5,748 nt of DNA from Gemmatimonadaceae bacterium (GTDB taxonomy: Bacteria; Gemmatimonadota; Gemmatimonadetes; Gemmatimonadales; Gemmatimonadaceae): contig JADGGM010000236.1 of assembly GCA_019689955.1 (NCBI GenBank), positions 1 through 5,748 of the forward strand. The letters are read 5' to 3'. This document shows, piece by piece, positions 1-5,110 of this stretch (positions are counted from its first letter, which is position 1; every line of letters starts with the position of its first letter). The notes under the pieces were generated by a model, which was not told where the DNA came from, did no database searches, and was given only the letters and a program-made list of their open reading frames with translations. The position numbers were made by a program, and so were the translations under genes.

Positions 1-31
1 GGCGTAGGCCGGGGCGGGGGAACGCTGGCGC

Positions 32-60
32 TTGAACGCCGGTGCAGGCGGACGTAACTT
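32..60 (+). promoter_or_regulatory. Possible promoter for the fmdB-like/argS pair
   Basis: TTGAAC at 32-37 and TAACTT at 55-60 are separated by 17 bases, the ideal spacing for a sigma-70 type promoter. The first box matches the consensus at four of six bases and the second at three of six, including the important first, second and last positions. The bases 55-62 (TAACTTTA) also come close to the TAnnTTTG box known from Bacteroidota promoters. The area is the most AT-rich patch in this GC-rich leader. A start near base 67-70 would leave a leader of about 30 bases before the gene at 98. No strong ribosome binding site is visible before 98. The prediction rests on sequence match alone and is weak. 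Confidence 0.3.
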
Positions 61-97
61 TAGGGCATCCATCTCACCGGCTCTAAGTCTCTCGGAA

Positions 98-430
98 ATG
101 CCCACTTACGAATTCGTGTGCCCTGACGGGCACACCTTCGAGAAATTCTACCGCAAGATCAGCGATGCCGCGGCGGAGCTGCCGTGCTCCGTGTGCGGCA
201 AGGTCGCCGCGCGCAAGGTGTCGGGGGGCGCGGGGCTCGTGTTCAAGGGATCCGGGTTCTACATCACCGACTACGGGAAGGACGGGAAGAAGGGACAGCC
301 CACCGCGTCCTCGTCCGCGCAGTCCGGCGAGAAGAGCGGCGGCGACGCGAAAAGCAACGGTAGCTCGGGGAGCACGTCGTCGTCCGAGAGCAAGCCCGCC
401 GCGTCTACGAAGAGCAGCTCCAGCGAATGA
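98..430 (+). CDS. FmdB-type zinc-ribbon protein with low-complexity tail
   Basis: A 110-residue protein that begins MPTYEF, the typical start of the FmdB/CxxC_CXXC_SSSS zinc-ribbon family, which is why ATG 98 is chosen over an in-frame TTG at 32. The ribbon occupies about residues 1-60. The second knuckle is complete (C30-x-x-C33-G), but the first reads C8-P-D-G-H12, so one of the usual four cysteines is missing and H12 may serve as ligand. The conserved GSGFYITDYG follows at 51-60. Residues 61-110 are rich in Ser, Gly, Lys and Ala and look disordered. Family members are often labelled putative regulatory proteins after FmdB of methylotrophs, but no general molecular function is established. 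Its TGA overlaps the argS ATG by four bases (ATGA), so the two are probably co-transcribed and translationally coupled. Family assignment is secure; function is unknown. Confidence 0.9.
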   Translation: MPTYEFVCPDGHTFEKFYRKISDAAAELPCSVCGKVAARKVSGGAGLVFKGSGFYITDYGKDGKKGQPTASSSAQSGEKSGGDAKSNGSSGSTSSSESKPAASTKSSSSE

Positions 431-2070
431 CGGTGCGCGATGCGATTCGCGCCGGGCTGATCGACGCGGCGCGGGAGCTCGGCGCGCCCGAGCCGATCGA
501 TCCGGTGCTCGAGCGCCCGCGCGACCCCGCGCACGGGGAGTGGGCGACCAACCTCGCGCTCACCCTCGCGCGCCCGCTGCGCCGGAAGCCGGCCGACATC
601 GCACGCGCACTCGCCGAGCACCTCCACCTCGCCGACATCGGCGTGGACCACGTCGAGGTCGCGGGGCCGGGGTTCATCAACTTCCACCTCTCCGCGAGCG
701 CCAACGCGCGCGGGCTGCTCGACGTGGTGCGGCTCGGCGAGCGCTTCGGCCGCTCCGACGTCGGGGCGGGGCGCCGGGTCAACGTGGAGTTCGTCTCGGC
801 CAACCCCACCGGGCCGCTGCACGTCGGTCACGGCCGCCAGGCCGCCCTGGGCGACGCCATCGCCTCGCTCCTCGAGTGGACCGGGTGGGACGTCTCGCGG
901 GAGTTCTACTACAACGATGCCGGCGTCCAGATCACCAACCTCGGGCGCAGCGTCCAGGCGCGCATCGCCCAGCTCGATGGGCGCGACGTCCCCATCCCCG
1001 AAGGCGGATACCACGGCGAGTACATCCGCGAGATCGCCGAGCGCTACGTCGTCACCCACCCCGAGGACCCCAAGGGGGCCGACCTCGACGTCATCACCCG
1101 CTTCGCCGTCCAGGAGCTGCGCAAGGAGCAGGACCTCGACCTGCAAGCGTTCGGCGTCCGCTTCGACACGTACTTCCTCGAGTCGTCGCTGTACACCGAC
1201 GGCAAGGTCGACGAGACCGTGCGCGCTCTCATCGCCGGCGGGCACACGTACGAGCGGGACGACGCGCTCTGGCTCCGCACCACCGACTTCGGTGACGACA
1301 AGGACCGCGTGATGCGGAAGCGCGACGGCACGTACACGTATTTCGTGCCGGACGTCGCCTACCACGTCACCAAGTGGCAGCGCGGGTTCACGCGGGCGAT
1401 CAACGTGCAGGGAGCGGACCACCACAGCACCGTGGTCCGCGTGCGCGCCGGGCTCCAGGCGCTCAACCTGGGGATCCCGGCCGGGTACCCCGAGTACGTC
1501 CTGCACCAGATGGTCACCGTGATGCGCGGCGGCGAGGAGGTGAAGATCTCCAAGCGCGCCGGGAGCTACGTCACGGTGCGCGACCTCGTGGACGAAGTGG
1601 GGCGCGACGCGGTGCGCTACTTCTTCCTCATGCGCAAGGGGGACTCGCAGCTCGTCTTCGACGTGGACCTCGCGCGTTCGCACTCCGAGGAGAACCCGAT
1701 CTACTACATCCAGATGGCGCACGCGCGCATGTCGGGGATCTTCCGCGTGGGGAACATCGATCCCGCGTCGATCACCGGCGAGGGGGTGGAGCTCGACGCG
1801 CTCGCGGAGCCGGAGGAGCAGGAGCTGATCAAGGCGCTCCTCGACTTCCCCGCGCTCGTCGCCGGGGCGGCCGAAGCGCTGGAGCCGCACCGTGTGGCCG
1901 GCTACCTCCTCGACACCGCGCGTCTCGCGCACCTCTGGTACCACAAGCATCACGTGCTCAACGAACCGCCGCGCCTCATGAACGCGCGCCTCCTCCTCGC
2001 GCGCGCGACGCAGCTCGTGGTGCGCAACGGACTCACGCTCCTCGGCCTGTCGGCGCCCGAGCGCATGTGA
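427..2070 (+). CDS. argS: Arginyl-tRNA synthetase
   Basis: Class I aminoacyl-tRNA synthetase that charges tRNA-Arg with arginine using ATP in the cytoplasm. The 547 residues match the usual family length (about 550-580). In order: the N-terminal Arg-tRNA-synthetase domain (about 1-90, with GEWATN and GPGFINFHL), the Rossmann catalytic core with SANPTGPLHVGHGR at 124-137 (HIGH motif as HVGH 132-135), YYNDAG at 161-166, GADHH at 329-333, the KMSKS loop in the form KISKRAG at 373-379, and a helical DALR anticodon-binding domain (about 420-547, with NPIYYIQMAHAR and the typical ending SAPERM). The start ATG 427 lies inside the stop of the preceding zinc-ribbon gene (ATGA overlap), which argues for translational coupling. 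A terminator-like palindrome follows directly after the stop. All core motifs are intact, and the Ile in place of Met in KMSKS is a mild variation. Confidence 0.97.
   Translation: MTVRDAIRAGLIDAARELGAPEPIDPVLERPRDPAHGEWATNLALTLARPLRRKPADIARALAEHLHLADIGVDHVEVAGPGFINFHLSASANARGLLDVVRLGERFGRSDVGAGRRVNVEFVSANPTGPLHVGHGRQAALGDAIASLLEWTGWDVSREFYYNDAGVQITNLGRSVQARIAQLDGRDVPIPEGGYHGEYIREIAERYVVTHPEDPKGADLDVITRFAVQELRKEQDLDLQAFGVRFDTYFLESSLYTDGKVDETVRALIAGGHTYERDDALWLRTTDFGDDKDRVMRKRDGTYTYFVPDVAYHVTKWQRGFTRAINVQGADHHSTVVRVRAGLQALNLGIPAGYPEYVLHQMVTVMRGGEEVKISKRAGSYVTVRDLVDEVGRDAVRYFFLMRKGDSQLVFDVDLARSHSEENPIYYIQMAHARMSGIFRVGNIDPASITGEGVELDALAEPEEQELIKALLDFPALVAGAAEALEPHRVAGYLLDTARLAHLWYHKHHVLNEPPRLMNARLLLARATQLVVRNGLTLLGLSAPERM
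1414..1440. repeat. Perfect 9-bp inverted repeat inside argS
   Basis: The arms GCGGACCAC (1414-1422) and GTGGTCCGC (1432-1440) are exact reverse complements around a 9-base loop. They fall within the codons for the conserved ADHHSTVVR stretch of ArgS. The encoded residues are constrained and GC-rich, so the hairpin could be a by-product of codon choice. No function is claimed. Confidence 0.6.
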
Positions 2071-2096
2071 CGCGCGGCGCCGCGCGCATTTCTTCT
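2071..2096 (+). terminator. Intrinsic-terminator-like palindrome after argS
   Basis: Immediately after the argS stop codon lies a perfect 16-base palindrome (2071-2086, CGCGCGGCGCCGCGCG). It can fold as a 6-bp all-GC stem with a GCGC loop. It is followed by CA and then TTTCTTCT at 2089-2096, a striking T-rich stretch in an otherwise GC-rich sequence. This is the shape of a rho-independent terminator, although the stem is short, two bases separate it from the T-tract and the tract is interrupted by C. It may end the zinc-ribbon/argS transcript or act as a partial attenuator for the kinase gene 14 bases further on. Confidence 0.4.
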
Positions 2097-2110
2097 ACCA
2101 CTCGACCGCC

Positions 2111-3028
2111 ATGTCCGTCCTCGTCGTGGGTTCCGTCGCCCTGGATTCGGTGGAGACGCCGTTTGGGAAGGCCGACAACGTCCTCGGTGGCTCGGCCACC
2201 TTCTTCTCCGCTTCGGCCTCGCTCCTCACGGCCGTGCAGCTCGTCGGCGTGGTCGGGAGCGACTACCCCATGGACCAGCTCGCGCCGCTCGCCATGCGCG
2301 GCGTGGACCTCGCGGGGCTCGAGTGCACGGAGGGGGAGTCCTTCCGCTGGCGCGGGCGCTACCGCCACGACCTCAACTCGGCCGAGACGCTCGAGACGCG
2401 CCTCGGCGTCTTCTCGCACTTCCGTCCCAAGATCCCCGAGCAGTTCCGCCGCGCCCCCTTCGTCTTCCTCGGCAACATCGACCCGCGCCTCCAGCTCGAC
2501 GTGCTGCGCCAGGTCGAGCGCCCCAAGCTCGTCGCGTGCGACACGATGAACTTCTGGATCGAGAGCCGGCGCGCCGATCTGCTCGAGCTCCTCGCCCACG
2601 TCGACATCCTCACCCTCAACGACGGCGAGGCCCGGCAGCTCACCGAGGAAGTGAACCTCGTGAAGGCCGCGCGCTGGATCATGAAGCACGGGCCCAAGCA
2701 CGTGATCATCAAGAAGGGGGAGCACGGCGCCTTCATGTTCAGCCCGTCGACCGTGTTCTATGCCCCCGCGTATCCGCTCGAGGAAGTGTTCGACCCCACC
2801 GGCGCCGGGGATGCGTTCGCCGGCGGCTTCATCGGGTATCTCGCGCGGAGCGGCGACCTGAGCGAGCCCAACCTCAAGCGCGCCGTCGTGTACGGGAGCG
2901 CCATGGGATCGTTCGCCGTGGAGCGGTTCTCGATCCAGCGCTTCCTCGAGATCGGGCGCCAGGAGATCGCGGCGCGCGTGCGCGAGTTCCACCGCCTCGT
3001 CACCTTCGAGGAGGACTTGCTCGCGTGA
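2111..3028 (+). CDS. PfkB-family (ribokinase-like) kinase, substrate unknown
   Basis: A 305-residue ATP-dependent kinase of the PfkB/ribokinase superfamily, cytoplasmic, of normal length (about 290-330). The N-terminal strand MSVLVVGSVALDS and the glycine pair at 26-27 (VLGGSAT) form the substrate side. The C-terminal signature DPTGAGDAFAGG at 228-239 holds the anion hole GAGD and the predicted catalytic base D234. NDGEARQL (170-177) matches the conserved N-x-x-E type region. The stretch DTMNFWIESRR (144-154) looks like a subfamily hallmark. The family phosphorylates sugars or nucleosides (ribose, fructose, adenosine, aminoimidazole riboside and others) and the sequence does not tell which. 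ATG 2111 gives the typical N-terminus but has no clear ribosome binding site. The gene stop overlaps the purM GTG by four bases, so a link to purine or ribose metabolism is a fair inference but unproven. Confidence 0.92.
   Translation: MSVLVVGSVALDSVETPFGKADNVLGGSATFFSASASLLTAVQLVGVVGSDYPMDQLAPLAMRGVDLAGLECTEGESFRWRGRYRHDLNSAETLETRLGVFSHFRPKIPEQFRRAPFVFLGNIDPRLQLDVLRQVERPKLVACDTMNFWIESRRADLLELLAHVDILTLNDGEARQLTEEVNLVKAARWIMKHGPKHVIIKKGEHGAFMFSPSTVFYAPAYPLEEVFDPTGAGDAFAGGFIGYLARSGDLSEPNLKRAVVYGSAMGSFAVERFSIQRFLEIGRQEIAARVREFHRLVTFEEDLLA
3010..3014 (+). promoter_or_regulatory. Ribosome binding site deciding the purM GTG start
   Basis: GGAGG at 3010-3014 sits ten bases before GTG 3025, inside the end of the kinase gene. 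Together with the GTGA overlap (GTG 3025-3027, TGA 3026-3028) it supports initiation of purM at GTG 3025, although the reading frame stays open far upstream. Confidence 0.75.
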
Positions 3029-4056
3029 GCCAGCCCCTGGACTACCGCAGCGCCGGCGTCGACATCGCGGCCGCGGACGAGGCCAAGCACCGCCTCAAGG
3101 CGCTCGTCGAGTCGACCGCGACGGCCGGCACGCGCGGCGCGTTCGGCGGGTTCGGCGGGATGTTCCGCATGCCCACCGACGCGGCCAACCCGCTCCTCGT
3201 GGCCAGCGCCGACGGCGTGGGGACCAAGATCAAGGTCGCCATCGAGGCGGGGCGTCACGACACCGTGGGGCACGACCTCGTGAACCACTGCGTGAACGAC
3301 ATCCTCGTGCAGGGGGCGGTCCCGCTCTTCTTCCTCGACTACGTCGCCTTCGGCGCGCTCGTCCCCGAGGTGGTCGAGGCGGTGGTGCGCGGTGTGGCCG
3401 CGGGGTGCCGCGAGAACGGGTGCGCGCTCATCGGCGGGGAGACGGCGGAGATGCCGGGGCTCTACACCCCGCCGGACTACGACCTCGCGGGGTTCATCGT
3501 CGGCTACGTCGACGAGTCGCGCGTGCTCGGCGCGGAGCGCGTGCGCGACGGCGACGCGCTCGTGGCGCTCGCGAGCTCCGGGCTCCACACCAACGGCTAC
3601 TCGCTCGCGCGGCGCATCGTCGCCGAGCGGATGCGGCTCGGACCGAACGACCCGTTCCCCGGTGCGCCCGGCGGCGCCACCGTGGCCGACGTCTTGCTCC
3701 GCGTGCATCGGTCGTACCTCGCCGTGCTCCGCGGGCTCCTCCCGCGGCTGCACGCGATGGCGCACATCACCGGGGGCGGGATCCCGGGGAACCTCCCGCG
3801 CGCGCTCCCGCCCACGCTCGATGCGGTGGTCGACACCGCGACTTGGACGGTGCCGAGCCTCTTCGAGGAGCTCGCGCGCGCGGGCGGCGTGGCGCGCGAC
3901 GAGATGTTCCGCGCCTTCAACATGGGGGTCGGGATGATCGTGATCTGTGACGCGAGTGTCGTTGATGACGTCCTTGCCAACGCCCGGGCGGCGCACGTGG
4001 ACGCCTGGGTGGCGGGCCGGGTGCGCCCGGGCGCCGGGCAGGTGAACCTCGTCTAA
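3025..4056 (+). CDS. purM: Phosphoribosylformylglycinamidine cyclo-ligase (AIR synthetase)
   Basis: Catalyses the ATP-dependent ring closure of formylglycinamidine ribotide (FGAM) to aminoimidazole ribotide (AIR), a step of de novo purine synthesis in the cytoplasm. The 343 residues match the family length of about 345. Clear PurM motifs: DYRSAGVD near the N-terminus (6-13), SADGVGTKIKVA (61-72), the NDILVQGA region (91-98) with the following LFFLDY, GGETAEMPG (137-145), SSGLHTNGYSL (184-194), HITGGGIPGNLPR (247-259) and FNMGVGM (298-304). These cover the N-terminal AIRS domain and the C-terminal AIRS_C domain. The GTG start is chosen for the GGAGG ten bases upstream, the four-base overlap with the kinase stop and the expected N-terminal length. 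Coupling with the kinase gene is likely. No PurN or other pur gene is next to it in this window. Confidence 0.97.
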   Translation: MSQPLDYRSAGVDIAAADEAKHRLKALVESTATAGTRGAFGGFGGMFRMPTDAANPLLVASADGVGTKIKVAIEAGRHDTVGHDLVNHCVNDILVQGAVPLFFLDYVAFGALVPEVVEAVVRGVAAGCRENGCALIGGETAEMPGLYTPPDYDLAGFIVGYVDESRVLGAERVRDGDALVALASSGLHTNGYSLARRIVAERMRLGPNDPFPGAPGGATVADVLLRVHRSYLAVLRGLLPRLHAMAHITGGGIPGNLPRALPPTLDAVVDTATWTVPSLFEELARAGGVARDEMFRAFNMGVGMIVICDASVVDDVLANARAAHVDAWVAGRVRPGAGQVNLV

Positions 4057-4066
4057 CGGGTCGCGC

Positions 4067-4097
4067 CGCGGCTGGCCACGGGCCGCGCGCGGCTGGC
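4067..4097. repeat. 10-base direct repeat with GC palindrome in the purM downstream spacer
   Basis: The 61-base spacer 4057-4117 contains CGCGGCTGGC twice, at 4067-4076 and 4088-4097, exactly 21 bases (about two helical turns) apart. Between and across them lie a perfect 12-base palindrome GCCGCGCGCGGC (4082-4093) and a possible hairpin with 6-bp arms 4067-4072 and 4082-4087. No T-tract follows, so a classical terminator is not supported. The arrangement could be a protein-binding site, an RNA hairpin ending the purM transcript, or chance in GC-rich sequence. Confidence 0.5.
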
Positions 4098-4102
4098 ACC
4101 CC

Positions 4103-4108
4103 AAGGAG
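4103..4108 (+). promoter_or_regulatory. Strong ribosome binding site of the envelope protein gene
   Basis: AAGGAG at 4103-4108 lies nine bases before ATG 4118. It is a near-perfect Shine-Dalgarno sequence, clearly better than those before the other genes here, and it fixes the start so that the signal peptide is complete. Confidence 0.8.
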
Positions 4109-4117
4109 TCGCGTCGA

Positions 4118-5110
4118 ATGAAAGTTTCTGTGATCACGCTCGCCGCCCTCGCCGCTGTCAGCACCGCGGCCCCCGCCGCTCGGGCGCAGCAGGTGGACGC
4201 GCAGTGCAGCGACATCTCGAAGGTCGGGGCGGGCCTCGCCGGCGGCGATGCCTGCCAGAAGGCGGTCGACCTGTACCGCTACATGAACATCCAGCTCGGG
4301 ACCCTCATCGCCGGCGGGAACGCGACGCTGGGGCAGGGAGGGACGCTCGGCGGCCTCGGACACTTCGCCGTCGACGTGCGCGCCAACGTGATGCGCGCGA
4401 ACGTCCCCGACGTCGCCGCGGCCGGGGTGGTCGTCGGCCCGGCCGAGCAGAGCGCGTACACCACGTCGGAGAAGTGGGCCGCCGTCCCCACCGCGGACGT
4501 CGCGATCGGGATCTTCAAGGGGATCCCCCTCGGCATCACGAGCGTCGGCGGCATCGACGCGCTCGTCAACGTGTCGTATCTCCCGGAGTTCACCAGCAAC
4601 GACGTGAAGGTGAGCGTCCCCGACGGCTCGCTCAAGTTCGGCTTCGGCGCGCGGGTCGGGCTGCTCAAGGAAACGGCGCTCGTCCCCGGCGTGTCGGTGA
4701 GCTACCTGCGCCGTGATCTCCCGATCACGAACATCGACGCGTCGATCTCCAGCACGCGGTCCGTCTCGGTGCACGACCTCGACCTCTACACGACCGCGTG
4801 GCGTCTGACGGCGAGCAAGAGCTTCCTCTTCCTCGGCCTCGCCGCGGGGATCGGGCAGGACAAGTACGAGGCGGACGCCGACGTCACCTACGACGTGGAC
4901 GGCAACCAGCCGAGCCAGCCGCTGCACTTCGAGACGGCGCCCAAGCGCACGAACATGTTCGTGAGCGCGTCGCTCAACCTGATGCTGCTCAAGATCGTCG
5001 GCGAGGTCGGGCGCGTGACGGGCGGTGAGCTGCCCACGTACAACACGTTCGACAAGAAGGCCACCGACGCGCGTTACTACGGGTCGGTCGGCATCCGCAT
5101 TGGACACTGA
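4118..5110 (+). CDS. Secreted or outer-membrane beta-rich protein of unknown function
   Basis: A 330-residue protein with a clear signal peptide: MKVSVI, then an Ala-rich hydrophobic core, and an Ala-x-Ala cleavage site at ARA (21-23) before QQ. It is therefore exported, and no lipobox cysteine is present. Two cysteines, C30 and C46, lie near the mature N-terminus and could form a disulfide. The rest has many short alternating polar/hydrophobic strands with aromatic residues and glycine (for example FGFGARVGLL at 174-183, VSVSYLRRD at 192-200, FLGLAAGIGQDKYE at 238-251, and the final YYGSVGIRIGH), as in outer-membrane beta-barrels. The usual terminal aromatic residue is lacking, as the protein ends in His. 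It may belong to one of the uncharacterised barrel-like families of Gram-negative environmental bacteria, but I cannot name one with confidence. It has a strong ribosome binding site, and its end probably overlaps ribD by 11 bases. A transport or structural role is only inferred. Confidence 0.85.
   Translation: MKVSVITLAALAAVSTAAPAARAQQVDAQCSDISKVGAGLAGGDACQKAVDLYRYMNIQLGTLIAGGNATLGQGGTLGGLGHFAVDVRANVMRANVPDVAAAGVVVGPAEQSAYTTSEKWAAVPTADVAIGIFKGIPLGITSVGGIDALVNVSYLPEFTSNDVKVSVPDGSLKFGFGARVGLLKETALVPGVSVSYLRRDLPITNIDASISSTRSVSVHDLDLYTTAWRLTASKSFLFLGLAAGIGQDKYEADADVTYDVDGNQPSQPLHFETAPKRTNMFVSASLNLMLLKIVGEVGRVTGGELPTYNTFDKKATDARYYGSVGIRIGH

Noticed and set aside
25..42. Possible short hairpin in the leader (CTGGCG / CGCCGG)
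   Set aside because: The stem is only six pairs including a G-T wobble, without a T-tract, and it overlaps the possible -35 box. It cannot be told from chance.
1..72. Possible divergent minus-strand gene starting at ATG complement 70-72, open to the window edge
   Set aside because: Only 24 codons are visible, giving a Pro/Ala-rich sequence with no recognisable similarity, preceded by just a weak GGTGAG. An open frame of this length is expected by chance in GC-rich DNA.
32..97. Extended N-terminus of the zinc-ribbon gene from TTG 32
   Set aside because: The family begins with MPTYE, encoded from ATG 98. The 22 extra residues resemble nothing in the family and would overlap the likely promoter.
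358..430. Repeated AGC/TCG serine codons at the end of the zinc-ribbon gene as a possible simple repeat
   Set aside because: There is no regular repeat unit. It is a low-complexity Ser/Gly/Lys tail with mixed codons.
271..1953. Long open frame on the minus strand opposite the zinc-ribbon and argS genes (560 codons)
   Set aside because: It is a shadow of argS: stop codons are rare on the opposite strand of GC-rich genes. The product is a monotonous V/E/L/R/H/D-rich sequence without any recognisable domain.
2323..3024. Upstream extension of the purM reading frame through the kinase gene
   Set aside because: The translated extension is R/A/P-rich shadow sequence. PurM homology begins right after GTG 3025, which has a proper ribosome binding site.
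2758..4215. Long minus-strand open frame opposite purM (485 codons), with similar ones at 2033-2992 and 3917-5341
   Set aside because: They have the same compositional origin. Products are R/H/E/V-rich with no motifs, and the + strand carries well-identified enzymes across the whole stretch.
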